A stretch of DNA of 64,000 bases, taken from positions 6,845,223-6,909,222 of the forward strand of contig OX104122.1 of NCBI GenBank assembly GCA_944474755.1. Direction: 5' to 3'. Source of the stretch: Limnoperna fortunei (taxonomy: Eukaryota > Mollusca > Bivalvia > Mytilida > Modiolidae). This document shows positions 55,201 to 60,812 of the stretch, one piece after another. The notes under the pieces are model-generated. The model was given only the letters and a program-made list of their open reading frames with translations. It did not search any database and was not told the origin of the DNA. Position numbers and translations under genes: made by a program. Within the stretch, counting starts at the first letter, position 1. Every line of letters begins with the position of its first letter.

Positions 55201-57140
55201 AAATTATTTTATTATACTGACAACAAAGTTCAAAATTATTTGTATATGATGCTTAGCTCACAAGACCTGAAGGGTAGTGTGAGCTATTGCCATTACTTGG
55301 CGTCCGTTGTCTCCGTCGTCGTCATTAACTTAAAAAATCTTCTTCTCCAAAACCAATGAAGGAATTGCTTTGCAACTTTGCACATATCATTAGTACAATG
55401 TCCTCTACCAAGTTTGCACAAATCGTGGCCACGTACTTACAGTTCAAAACGTATAACAGATACAAGAAAACCGAACATTATTAGAACTAGAGAAAAAGTT
55501 AGCATTGCTTAATTGTTCAGTTCTATTAAAGCTGCAAAAATGCCTGCATGGTCAAGATTGTCTGATAAACCGTTTAGAAGTTTTTCCCTTGAACTTTTTT
55601 TGTAATCAATTTAAATCGATTTAAACACATCTACTCTTAAAACAATAAAAGGACTGCTTTGAAAATTTGCAAGCATCATCTTTAGTATGTCCTCTATCAA
55701 AATTTTGCAAATCATGACACCTGACCACCAACATGGCTAATGGTTTGAAATAGAACAGGGGTGGGGGTTTCAAGTTAGTCTTCGGCTTATAGTTCAAACA
55801 GTTTAACAGATTCAGGAAATCTTAATTGTGCCTCTATCCTCAGCATCAAAAACTCTAGAAGATTCTAAAATGAGGTGAAGATGTGTGACGATGCTTAAGA
55901 GGAGTTATTTCCCCTAAATTGTCGATTTTTGTCATTTTTCCTCAATATCTTGAAAACTGTAACAGCTATAGAAAGTCTTTTCCATTCAAAATTATTCAGC
56001 TCTTCAAGATCTGCAAAAATGTTGAAAAAATATGTGTGTTGGACAACTCTTTATAGGACTTATTCCCCTTAAAACGTAAAATTAATGTTTTACAGAAGTG
56101 TTGGCCATTTCCTTATTTTAAAGAAAAGCAAAATAAAAAGGAAGAATTGTCAGGTTCAGGTGAGCGATACAAGCTCCTGGGAGCCTCTAGTTTGTTATCA
56201 CATGATGTCTTGAGGAAATATATCATATATTAACAGCGTGATTTGTTTTCCCATGTATCTTTTGCTATTGTTTTCAGTGTAGGAAAATGTTTTATTTAAT
56301 CATTGTGTTGAGTGGATACATTCATTTCAGATTTTTTGTGTAAATTATTATTTTACATGGGTAAGCAAGAAAGAGTACCCAAGACTAAGACAATCAGCAA
56401 ACTTTCCCGGTTTTTCATATTAGTTTAGTGCTTTTAATGGGCAAAACATACACCATTTATTTGGCTATGTAATTGTTTTTAATGGAGACTACATTTTACA
56501 GTTATATTCACATCTATATTTATTCTGACTATATAGTTCCCTCACTGAAATCAATCTGCCTCTTTTCGAGCAGTATTTTACTTTATACAAAACGTATTGG
56601 TAGTGTTATTACATGCATGTTTTAAAGGCAAATTCTTTTTTAGAAATTCCAGAAGCGCATTTGGATTCAGTGCCAACTGATGAAATACTTGATGCCTTGG
56701 CACCAGAAATAGGACTCGTATCATTTCAACTCGGTATAGAGCTTGGTCGAAGTGTACCAGAATTAGAAGTTATACAGTGCAATTATACACGAGATAAACT
56801 AGCACAGACTAGACAAATATTATATTTATGGAGAAATGATATGTCTGTAAAATCAACATTCGGAATACTACAGGACGCCTTAGTAAACGTTGGAAGAGGA
56901 ACAGAGTGTTTGAAAAGTATTGTTGATAAATTCGGTGTTAAAAAACATCACTTTTCTAACCAAAAAGGTAAACATACATATTCGGGGACTGTGGAAGCAG
57001 TGAACCAAAGAAAACACTTTGGTAAACAACCAGACGAGCAGCTTGAACTGTCTACACAAAGATCATTTTTAGCAAATCCATCAAAGGAACCAACAAAAGA
57101 CACTGCAAAGAGAGAAAAAAAGAAGTGCAGTATTAGTTAA
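10211..57140 (+). CDS. Ankyrin-Roc-COR-Death-Death protein (ROCO family), 15 coding exons, 1123 aa
   Basis: Exons: 10211-10234, 10642-10728, 11171-11269, 11741-11842, 21354-21407, 25070-25130, 33741-33983, 34819-35355, 35674-35780, 37777-38230, 51567-52342, 52784-52814, 53974-54245, 55147-55174, 56644-57140. All introns are GT..AG, the phases match at every junction, and the exons sum to 3372 nt (1124 codons with stop). Predicted protein: ankyrin repeats about 9-122; Roc GTPase about 165-440 with P-loop GQFGVGKT 174-181, DFGGQ 351-355 and THKD 431-434; COR about 440-848; Death domains about 860-949 and 969-1053; basic tail and CSIS at 1120-1123. ROCO proteins bind GTP through Roc and dimerise through COR; Death domains recruit Death-domain partners in apoptosis or innate immunity. 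DAPK1 has a comparable ankyrin-Roc-COR-Death order but also a kinase, absent here. Exact biological role not inferable. The start has A at -3, G at +4 and an in-frame TAG at 10202. Confidence 0.87.
10642..10728 (+). CDS. Exon 2: first ankyrin repeat
   Basis: 29 codons between TTTCAG and AGA|GTGAGT, both ends phase 0. It contains LWLAACVGQTEEVEDYIKRG followed by ANVNYKDR, matching the helix-turn-helix and 'GAdvN..D' hairpin of an ankyrin repeat. Residues about 9-37. Confidence 0.85.
10905..11015. repeat. 40 bp tandem repeat, ~3 copies, in intron 2
   Basis: 'ATCACCACGAGTGTGACG' followed by 'ATTTATTTAACTCATGG' repeats with a 40 bp period. Confidence 0.85.
11171..11269 (+). CDS. Exon 3: ankyrin repeat (duplicated copy A)
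   Basis: 33 codons, exactly one ankyrin repeat (about 38-70), phase 0 at both ends, acceptor TTGTAG and donor GAT|GTATGT. It is near-identical to exon 4 at DNA level, and flanking intron sequence is duplicated too. Confidence 0.88.
11529..11643. repeat. (ATTC)n microsatellite, interrupted, in intron 3
   Basis: Nearly continuous CATT tetranucleotides with short GAATTC interruptions, located between the duplicated ankyrin exons. Confidence 0.9.
11741..11842 (+). CDS. Exon 4: ankyrin repeat (duplicated copy B)
   Basis: 34 codons (about 71-104) with acceptor TTGTAG and donor TGG|GTATGT, phase 0. It shares the HTETVSRLVDLGAD core with exon 3; the differences cluster around the first helix (WEG versus MNG) and at the end (IDVKDD versus INAKDDW). 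Confidence 0.88.
11843..12469. other. Intron 4 start: duplicated intron segment, then C-rich spacer
   Basis: 11843-12005 repeats the sequence after exon 3. The rest contains several 'CCCCACCCC' runs and an (ATT)n tract at about 12398-12417. No gene seen. Confidence 0.5.
12470..12746. repeat. Left part of ~130 bp tandem repeat array split by the hAT element
   Basis: Contains the 'TATATATTATTACTCCTTA', 'GGTCATGCCCCT' and 'ATATCTTGAAAACCATTGG' blocks that recur many times after 17376. The left copies are more diverged. Confidence 0.7.
12864..13179 (-). CDS. hAT-like gene exon 4: hATC dimerisation domain and stop
   Basis: Acceptor TTTTTAG at 13181-13180. Encodes RQTGRVKTPTDILKVFK, then the hATC signature LLSELISIIPASTAAVERSF, with stop TGA at 12866-12864. 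Confidence 0.84.
12864..17026 (-). CDS. hAT-superfamily transposase-like protein (ZnF-TTF/DUF4371/hATC), 4 exons, 821 aa
   Basis: Minus-strand exons 17026-15823, 14952-14156, 13807-13659 and 13179-12864 join with phases 1, 0 and 2 at GT/AG sites into 822 codons with stop and no interruption. N-terminal acidic and Ser-rich region to about 125; TTF/BED-like zinc finger with CKYC 153-156, H184 and H190; DUF4371 RNase-H-like core with DESTD (D321) and DGTNTMSG (D391); CTRWLSHGK in exon 2; C-terminal hATC dimerisation domain with TAAVERSFSTMNDVCTPLRA. Animal genomes annotate such proteins as zinc finger MYM-type 1-like; some are domesticated. AATAAA (12876-12871) overlaps the last codons. It is antisense within intron 4 of the ROCO gene, with candidate TIRs around it. 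Whether it is an active transposase or a host gene cannot be decided here. Confidence 0.85.
13659..13807 (-). CDS. hAT-like gene exon 3
   Basis: 149 nt between TTGTTTCAG and CTAAG|GTAACC. Encodes DDLEVLIDHYGKAKADEFKG and onward to HQMFML. Too short to stand out as an open frame, but the phases link exons 2 and 4 exactly. Confidence 0.78.
14156..14952 (-). CDS. hAT-like gene exon 2: central transposase domain
   Basis: Acceptor TTCTTTCAG, donor GGAAAG|GTAACT. It joins exon 1 as SG-LQRRMRHL, the usual hAT continuation leading to MNCRNHRLALC. Carries TRW and the long helical insert. Confidence 0.83.
15823..17026 (-). CDS. hAT-like gene exon 1: acidic N-terminus, zinc finger, start of catalytic core
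   Basis: Residues 1-402. Starts MSHNSKYYTKKLK and ends GTATCAG|GTACAT. Contains the C2..H2 TTF-type finger and the DESTD and DGTNTMSG motifs. Reading past the donor gives only 18 more codons before a stop. Confidence 0.85.
17376..18145. repeat. ~127-134 bp tandem repeat array, about 6 copies
   Basis: The phrase TTGGGATCCCCACCCT recurs at about 17511, 17638, 17772, 17905 and 18038. Each unit holds 'ATATATATTCTTACTCC', 'TTTGGTACCAT' or 'TTTAGTACCAT', a G-rich then C-rich stretch, and 'ATCTTGAAAACCA'. Non-coding. Confidence 0.88.
18146..20700. repeat. Degenerate repetitive intron sequence (AAAATGGCxGCCAT-rich, ~159 bp tandem block)
   Basis: Holds recurrent 'ATGGCGGCCATTTTG'-like phrases at about 18285, 18605, 18750, 18900, 19900 and 20045, phrases of the type 'CAATCAATACGAAACTTTGG', and a 3-copy tandem block near 19130-19600 marked by 'GTTTCCAGATGATAA' at about 19145, 19303 and 19464. 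It resembles decayed interspersed repeats. No exon recognised. Confidence 0.6.
20701..21353. other. Unique AT-rich end of intron 4
   Basis: AT-rich sequence with ATG/TACATG-rich patches, ending in the TCCTTTTTTACAG acceptor of exon 5. Nothing else recognised. Confidence 0.5.
21354..21407 (+). CDS. Exon 5: partial (capping) ankyrin repeat
   Basis: 18 codons encoding GRTPYDVALNDAIRELLK (about 105-122) between TTTACAG and AAG|GTACAT. It supplies the first helix and the start of the second helix of a terminal repeat. It lies 9.5 kb after exon 4, across an intron containing the antisense hAT gene. Confidence 0.82.
21460..23660. repeat. CTGT-rich intron 5 sequence
   Basis: Long stretches of degenerate TGTC/TGTCTG with interspersed ordinary sequence (21600-22130) and a SINE-like insertion. 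Short Ser/Cys/Leu-rich frames here only reflect the repeat. Confidence 0.75.
22367..22878 (-). mobile_element. ~510 bp SINE-like retroelement, minus orientation
   Basis: Flanked by CAATCAAGGTTTGA at 22353-22366 and 22879-22892. Read on the minus strand it starts near GGCCCCGTGCGGG and ends AGCTGAAATATTGCT…GGGCGTTAAACACC with an (ATCA)n tail overlapping the target duplication. No coding frame. A decayed relative lies at 61405-61770. Confidence 0.75.
23661..25010. repeat. ~88-94 bp minisatellite, about 15 copies
   Basis: 'GGACTGCTGTAAGTCTGCC' recurs about every 90 bp, with TTTCTTGTCTCTCTGTAAGTA and ACATGTAATG(C/T)CTGTTT blocks, linked by CTGT runs. It ends about 60 bp before exon 6. The open frames on both strands are repeat artefacts. 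Confidence 0.9.
25070..25130 (+). CDS. Exon 6: linker between ankyrin repeats and Roc
   Basis: 61 nt from TTGTAG to CAAG|GTAAAT, phase 0 in and phase 1 out. It encodes a polar, basic linker (KNMTTEHKTRGAKSAEHTVQ) with no recognisable fold. The call rests on splice sites and phase compatibility with exons 5 and 7. Confidence 0.68.
25131..25979. other. Intron 6 start, unique AT-rich DNA
   Basis: No feature except a run of 10 G at 25881-25890, which may lie in the 3' UTR of the antisense LINE. The exact LINE 3' end was not found. Confidence 0.4.
25980..30330 (-). pseudogene. LINE ORF2 remnant: endonuclease and reverse transcriptase
   Basis: Endonuclease: INLVTYNIECFRSNKV near 30150, RPRGKGGTAICYKNELATS near 29910, AYLPCSGPHNADSDF, DIILAGDMNATI and RIDYIL, with frame breaks. 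Reverse transcriptase: YRKITVTSIINKIIEKV, FLDAQKAFNIVWH, a frameshift near 28200, TSPAVYKLYNDPLLELL, then the catalytic box as VADD rather than the expected YADD (near 27990). C-terminal part from 26665 to 25980 with an in-frame TAG near 26474 and a frameshift near 26310, including LLCNTEIEDRVHFILVCP, a Cys/His pattern common at LINE C-termini. Clearly inactive. Confidence 0.83.
26685..27401. mobile_element. 717 bp TIR element nested in the LINE, 9 bp target duplication
   Basis: Flanked by TTTCTAATT at 26676-26684 and 27402-27410. Outer ends TAGAACGAAT and (reverse complement) TAGGCCGAAT. Each end contains its own hairpin (CGTACCCTCGC…GGCGAGGGTACG on the left; CTGCCGTTAATCCGA…TTCGGATTATAACGGCAG on the right). 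An inner TIR of about 28 bp ends CTCGTAATGTAGCA. A 9 bp duplication fits Mutator-like elements; that assignment is tentative. No transposase seen. Confidence 0.8.
30345..31685 (-). pseudogene. LINE ORF1-like remnant: PHD-type finger and coiled coil
   Basis: Starts at MAIKCKKFTSHLASELYSAM; an in-frame TAA lies at 31467. The same frame continues to a Cys/His cluster at about 31270-31347 (CPICSKFC … CSSCGNWMHYAC), fitting a PHD-like finger. After a frame change near 31030, a Lys/Glu-rich stretch (LNKKSKELPDSHAKIKKLEA) with heptad character is a probable coiled coil, and the frame changes again near 30600. Such finger plus coiled-coil ORF1 proteins occur in several invertebrate LINEs. Non-functional here. 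Confidence 0.72.
31686..32965. other. Intron 6 spacer with (TA)n at 31893-31913
   Basis: May include the LINE 5' UTR. Contains a short TA microsatellite. No exon recognised. Confidence 0.4.
32987..33240 (+). mobile_element. tRNA-derived SINE with 21 bp target-site duplication
   Basis: A-box-like TGGCAGAGTGG (about 32989) and B-box GGTTCGATTCTC (about 33053) place an RNA polymerase III promoter in a tRNA-like head. The body ends 'GATATAGCTGAAAAATTGCTG' and 'GGCGTTAAACACC', with a (CAAA)n tail. The identical flanks AGCATACATTAC… at 32966-32986 and 33241-33261 are 21 bp long without mismatch. Confidence 0.92.
33262..33740. other. Intron 6 end
   Basis: Ordinary AT-rich sequence up to the CTATTTACAG acceptor of exon 7. 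No feature recognised. Confidence 0.4.
33741..33983 (+). CDS. Exon 7: Roc GTPase N-terminal part with P-loop
   Basis: Starts after TTTACAG and ends AAAG|GTAGTA, phase 1 both ends. It encodes MRVMVTGQFGVGKTSLVMIL, a first beta strand followed by a complete Walker A/G1 GQFGVGKT (174-181). The remainder, to about residue 224, covers the switch I region. Confidence 0.9.
33984..34818. other. Intron 7
   Basis: AT-rich, with two copies of 'GTCCTGTTGACCTGACAATTTC'-like text near 34727 and 34787. No coding content supported. Confidence 0.4.
34819..35355 (+). CDS. Exon 8: Roc middle part with basic insert and DFGGQ
   Basis: 537 nt, phase 1 both ends (TTGTAG|AT … GCAG|GTGTGT). The first ~115 residues are polar and strongly charged, rich in K, R, E, Q and P, probably an exposed insert. 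From about 343 it returns to the GTPase fold: GRLIFWDFGGQYVYYTTHQT (G3) and ALYLVVFDGSKSL. Confidence 0.88.
35674..35780 (+). CDS. Exon 9: Roc C-terminal part with G4 THKD
   Basis: I chose the acceptor TTCCTTAG at 35673 because it accepts phase 1 from exon 8; the stronger-looking TTTTTGCAG ending at 35684 would shift the frame. Encodes FLQHWVNSILTYC, then KILFVATHKDKVPK with G4 THKD (431-434). Ends AAAG|GTAATC, phase 0. Confidence 0.8.
36030..36505. repeat. ~126 bp tandem repeat, about 4 copies, in intron 9
   Basis: 'AAGATCAAATATCATCAAA', 'GATAGGTTATTATAGC' and 'GACAGACCCCAGG' recur with a period of about 126 bp. Confidence 0.85.
36509..37662. mobile_element. ~1.15 kb TIR element related in its core to 6188-7980
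   Basis: Left end near AAGGCCAACATTTTTATA … TTTTACGGGA and right end CCCGTAAAACAAACAATAA … TTTTGGCCT are imperfect inverted repeats. The core (about 36660-37320) matches about 6465-7600 in inverse orientation, for example 'AATTATTTCTGGGTTTAATG' and 'GGATGTGACTAATTACCGG'. No transposase. The target duplication is unclear. Confidence 0.68.
37777..38230 (+). CDS. Exon 10: end of Roc and N-terminal COR
   Basis: 454 nt from TTTTGTAG to ACAG|GTACAA, phase 0 in and phase 1 out. It encodes ERTRNNLYNDIKELFKN, then LFVNATDK, and a COR-like stretch FFLHYQHSLGKIVYFDTP followed by VIISPIFMVEVMKSFV. The next exon lies 13.3 kb downstream across the 60 bp array. Confidence 0.88.
38332..50518. repeat. 12.2 kb array of a 60 bp tandem repeat, about 200 copies, in intron 10
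   Basis: The unit is built of 'CAGTCAGAGGGTCAGACTTG', 'TACAAACACTGTACCAG' and 'TACACCATACAATATAAA(A/G)CAA(T/C)'. Nearly all units are exactly 60 bp; a few are 54-62 bp. Common variable sites are A/G and T/C around 'ATAAAACAATC', GAGGG versus GATAG, and CACCAT versus CACTAT. Because 60 is a multiple of 3, reading frames of up to 860 codons appear on both strands; their amino-acid repeats follow the DNA period and show no splice link to the host gene. Non-coding satellite-like array. Confidence 0.97.
50519..51566. other. Intron 10 end after the 60 bp array
   Basis: AT-rich decayed repeat text including 'AAAATGGTGGCCATTAAGG'. No exon before the ATATAG acceptor of exon 11. Confidence 0.45.
51567..52342 (+). 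CDS. Exon 11: main COR domain with C-terminal Cys/His cluster
   Basis: 776 nt from ATATAG to CAAG|GTACTA. The first codon completes Asp with the G left by exon 10. It encodes the winged-helix-like region and the rest of COR (about 590-848). Near the end are C810, C815, C832 and H835 in the order CSNPNC … HVCPTH, then a terminal DVDVWYQNK. The Cys/His spacing resembles a small zinc site. Metal binding is inferred. Confidence 0.88.
52433..52640. repeat. Fragment of an interspersed repeat (TCTCCACCCACATGGTGGGGAGA)
   Basis: Begins with a short palindrome, CTCC.CCC…GGTGGGGAG, followed by a CTGTCTGTTCGTC stretch. Similar in style to other dispersed repeats in this window. Low information. Confidence 0.4.
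52784..52814 (+). CDS. Exon 12: 31-nt microexon, hinge between COR and Death 1
   Basis: Flanked by a long T-rich tract with TTATAG and by GAAG|GTAAGA. Phase 0 in, phase 1 out; encodes TIETCASTCE. Supported by strong splice sites and by the phase link from exon 11 to exon 13. Confidence 0.68.
52815..53514. other. Intron 12, first part
   Basis: No gene or repeat I can support. A minus-strand frame at 53150-53395 has no recognisable content. Confidence 0.4.
53515..53633. repeat. Foldback (hairpin) element, ~52 bp imperfect arms
   Basis: 'ATCTTACATTAGTACTCGTG' plus 'GATTATCGGATT' on the left pair with 'AATCTGATAATCCACTCGTA' plus 'CCAATGTAAGATCC' on the right, with several mismatches and a short AT-rich loop. 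Confidence 0.82.
53974..54245 (+). CDS. Exon 13: first Death domain
   Basis: 272 nt from ATTCTAG to TCAG|GTATGT, phase 1 in and phase 0 out. It encodes about 859-949, with LSLEKVKQLVTHLGI, then ILILWRNSM and YTDLVDQLKCVG, matching helices 1-6 of a Death domain including the Trp in helix 5. Confidence 0.87.
54290..54648. repeat. 43 bp minisatellite, ~8 copies, directly after exon 13
   Basis: Unit 'TTAACAGACATCTCTGATG' plus 'TCCATCTTCCAGTATCAATT' plus CTAG. It begins only ~45 bp past the exon 13 donor. Confidence 0.93.
54649..55146. other. Intron 13 remainder
   Basis: No feature recognised before the TTGTAG acceptor of exon 14. Confidence 0.4.
55147..55174 (+). CDS. Exon 14: 28-nt microexon, basic linker
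   Basis: From TTGTAG to TCAG|GTATGT. Encodes VRRMKRKPS, a basic hinge between the two Death domains; phase 0 in, phase 1 out, as needed to reach exon 15 in frame. Confidence 0.66.
55256..56190 (+). mobile_element. Dispersed repeat family copy 2
   Basis: Same family and orientation as 2316-3628: 'GTGAGCTATTGCCAT' near the start and 'CAGGTGAGCGATACAAGC' then 'TCCTGGGAGCCTCTAG' at the end. It lacks the internal duplication of copy 1. Confidence 0.75.
56191..56643. other. Intron 14 remainder
   Basis: AT-rich; ends in the TTCTTTTTTAG acceptor of exon 15. Nothing else seen. Confidence 0.4.
56644..57140 (+). CDS. Exon 15: second Death domain and CaaX-like C-terminus
   Basis: Starts after TTTTTTAG. 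Residues 969-1053 form a second, divergent Death domain (ALAPEIGLVSFQLGIELG … ILYLWRNDM … LQDALVNVG). A polar, probably disordered tail follows, ending KREKKK-CSIS and TAA at 57138-57140. The last four residues fit a C-a-a-X box directly after a polybasic run. Confidence 0.88.
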
Positions 57141-57563
57141 CCTTGTTTTGTTTGTTGATCAGTTAGAAAACATCATTTATCTAATCAAGAGACTAAACTT
57201 GAACTGTTAAATGTTTCATCATAACGATATTTTATTGAAATTGAACTAAACCGACCAGAGACACTACTTATTACTTATTATTCTCTGTTGTTTCTGTTCA
57301 TGTTCCAGTCTTGAGGACAAAATGTTCACAAATGAACAGAAAGCGGACACAAAGGACGGTCATTTCTGTCCTGTATAAAAACTGAACATTTAATATGTGT
57401 TACTTCACGACTTATTATTGCAATATAATGGTTTATTACTGTTGTTTGGTTTCCTTGTATGTCAATGCCAAGCTTTAATCATATGGAAGTGTTTCCCTCT
57501 TAGCATGCTATAAGTATGGCTGACCAATTGTAAATTGACATGTTAGATTTATAACAGAACGGA

Positions 57564-57569
57564 AATAAA
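57564..57569 (+). promoter_or_regulatory. Polyadenylation signal AATAAA of the ROCO gene
   Basis: Canonical AATAAA about 420 nt after the stop codon, followed within a few bases by a T-run. It is a reasonable 3' end for the transcript; the cleavage site is not directly visible. Confidence 0.55.
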
Positions 57570-57599
57570 AGTTTTTTTTTAAGTAAGACTGATTTTGAT

Positions 57600-58325
57600 T
57601 AAGTTTGGTTTACGCCGTCTTTATTCATTTATATCATGGTGAGCACACGCTGTGGGTGTTTAAAAAAGCGAACCCTATACCCGACGCTTCCGACTTCATT
57701 CTCGACTTTAGTGAATCAATACTTGACTTTCATAACTCAATGCTGAGTTAATTTTAACATACTTTATTGTTCTAAAAAAGCAACAAATTTGTCAGACACA
57801 AGTTTTGTTTTACAACTTAGAATTGTCTTCCCCGATAAATACATCAATTAATTGAAATCAGAACAACATAAAACATACATAATAGGTAAATATTTTTACA
57901 ATATGAAGACGAAAAAAATATTACTCAGACCTAACGGTACACAAGTCGACAAAACACATATATGCAACATATTGATTTTTACAAATAAAATTTGAACACA
58001 CCGTAATAACTTGCACACAAAAACGTGTTTATGATATCCGTAAAGATGCATTAAGTTATGAATGTAAATGTGTTAAAATATGGATATAAACTAATCACTA
58101 AAACACTATGTCGGTAAGTACTGTTTGTTAATGCAGAGTTTCAGACAGGCTTGCCGAGTGAGTACTAAAACAAGATATCTGGCTTAAGTTGAAACGTCAA
58201 AATGCAGGCATTAAATAATGGCAACTTAGTTTGTTTCTTTGATGATCCAGATTTTGTTTATCAAGTAAGGTTGGAGTCTGAAGTTAGATTCAAATTCGTA
58301 ACATCAGTATTAACACATCTTAGTA
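57600..58325. other. Intergenic AT-rich DNA
   Basis: No feature recognised. Confidence 0.4.
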
Positions 58326-59545
58326 TTACTAACTAGAACACTGGGCTACTAAGGACCCAGTCAGGTCCGTCGCTATGCCCCCTGGATACCAATGGCCACA
58401 GCCAGTTACTAAACCACTTGGAATCCAATGGCTCCGGTCAATAAATAGACCAATGGAATTCAGTGGTCCACTTCCATTAATAGATCACTTGGATACCAAG
58501 GGTCCCGGTCCATGACTAGACCAAGTGCCCAGGTATAACTAGACCACTTGAATTACAAGGACCCGGTCCATAACTAGACCACCTGAATACCAAGGACCCG
58601 GTCCATAAATAGACCCCTTGGATACCAAGGCCCCAGTCCATAACAAGACCTTTTGGATATAAAAGACCTCGTTCCATTACTAGACCACTATGATACAAAG
58701 GACCCCTGTCCATAACTGGACCACTTGAATTACAAGGACCCAGTCCATAACTAGACCACTTGGATATCTAGGACCCCGGTCTATAAATAGACCACTTGGA
58801 TACCAAGGACCCGGTCCATAACTAGACAACTTGAATATCTAGAGTCCTGGTCCATACTTATACCACTTGAATACCAAAGGCCCGGTCCATTACTAGACCA
58901 CTTGGATATCTAGGACCCCGGTCTATAAATAGACCACTTGGATACCAAGGACCCGGTCCATAACTAGACCACTTGAATACCTATTAGTCCCGGTCCATAA
59001 CTATACCACTTGTATACGAAGGGCCCGGTCCATTACAGGACCATTTGGATAACAAAGTATCTGATCCATAACTAGACCACTTTGATACCAAGGACCCGGT
59101 CCATAACTAGACAACTTGAATATCTAGAGTCCTGGTCCATACTTATACCACTTGAATACCAAAGGCCCGGTCCATTACTAGACAATTTGGATATTCTAGT
59201 GGTCTAGTTATGGACCGGGCCCTTGGTATCCTAGTGTACCAAAGGTACCTGGTTCATAACTATACCACTTGGATGTAAAGGACCCGGTTCCATTACTAGA
59301 CCACTAGGATACCTAGGGCCCGGTCCATAACTAGACCACTTGGATATCAAGGTCCCGGTTAATAAATAGACCACTAGAATACCAAAGACCAGGTTCATAA
59401 CTATACAACTTGGTCCGTAAATAAAGCAGGTGCTACCAGACCCTGGTCCGTAACTAAAATAATTGGATACCAATGGCAACGGTCAGTAACTCGGGTATCA
59501 GGGTTCACAATCCGTAACTAGACCACTTGGCTCCCAAGGTAATCG
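58326..59545. repeat. ~35 bp minisatellite, about 30 diverged copies
   Basis: Unit resembles 'CCATAACTAGACCACTTGG' plus 'ATACCAAGGACCCGGT'. A stretch near 58800-58905 recurs near 59080-59190, and one unit at 59197-59231 is inverted. Minus-strand frames here are repeat artefacts. Confidence 0.9.
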
Positions 59546-60554
59546 ATACATAAATGTACACTTGTGTTCTTTTGTTATATCTGCTATAAGCACGGGATGA
59601 CTAGTCGCCATATCGGGAAAATGTGGTATATTTGAGCGACATCTTAAACTAATCAGCACCACTTACATATGCTAAAACATTGATATCAAATAAAAACCGC
59701 CATGTTGGTTCTCGCCATTGTACATAGTTGCATAATTGACAAGTGGTGTTAAACAAATATTGTCTTGTAAAATCTAAACCGTCCTATTTGTAACTTGAAA
59801 AATTAAACCGATTTAAAAACAATTTTTCTCAAGTATATGTTATAGCGCTTAATAACATTTAAACGGATCGAGTTGATATAGTACAAAGCATTCATAAAAA
59901 TGGAGTCTGGTTGTGACTGTCAATTCGACAATATCGTGCTAGCACTTGCAAAATGCAATGTCGCGTGAAAGTATAGCATACAACAAAATAAAATGTATTT
60001 CTGTAGCGATATTACGAGGCGTATGGTGTCGTCTCGCCATGGCGTAGCTGACAAGTTGTTCAAATGGGTAGGCATTTTCAACGTCGACTGAGGGTATTGG
60101 TATATTATAAAGGAGATTATAAAACTTACAATCTTGATGAGATGCAGAAAATATTAGCTGATGTTGAAAAACAGCGTGTCTACCAACACATCCCCCACCC
60201 GCAGATAAGTCACGAAAAAATTGTAGTCTTGTTATATATCACAGAAAAATGAAATTGTTTGACGTAATTTGATATACAGACTTATAGAGGGAACAATAAT
60301 GTTTATGTGTACGATTTTTTTGCTTGTTTTTCCACCCTTTCATCAACTTTTAGGCTATATGATGGTGACTAGCCTTGTTGGAGAAGGAAATCTCGGATTA
60401 TTCGTTCAGAAATCCCGATGTTCTGCAGCAAAGCTGACAATTGTTGTGCATTCAATTTGCAGTCGATGATACCTTGCCGTAGTCGTGCACGAACTCACAC
60501 TGCGGATTCAGGTGATAACACGTTGGTAATCTATCTATACCACTCAGTACATAA
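59546..60554. other. Intergenic DNA
   Basis: No supported gene. 'TCTCGCCATGGCGTAGCTGACAA'-like text near 60030 recurs in altered form near 63310, perhaps part of a dispersed repeat. Confidence 0.4.
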
Positions 60555-60812
60555 ATTTGTAAATGTGTTCCGTTTATAAAAAAGTTGGTGTGCTCCGTGT
60601 ATAAATGTGTAGGTGTGCTCCGTGAGCAAAAATGTGTAGGTGTGCTCCGTGAGCAAAAATGTGTAGATTTCCTCCGTGTATAAATGTGTAGGTGTGCTCA
60701 GTGTATAAATGTTGTGTAGGTGTTCTACATGTAGAAGTGTGTTGGTGTGTTCCGTGTATAAATGTGTAGGTGTGTTCGTGTATAAATGTGAAGGTGTGTT
60801 CCATGTGTGAAA
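60555..60812. repeat. ~22-30 bp minisatellite (AAATGTGTAGGTGTGCTCCGTG)
   Basis: About ten variants of 'AAATGTGTAGGTGTGCTCC' with GTGTATA or GTGAGCA spacers. Confidence 0.85.

Noticed and set aside
58516..59479. Minus-strand frames in the 35 bp minisatellite
   Set aside because: Repeat translations only.
60064..60252. 62-codon frame starting MGRHFQRRLRVLV
   Set aside because: No domain, no splice partner, and located in intergenic repeat-like text.
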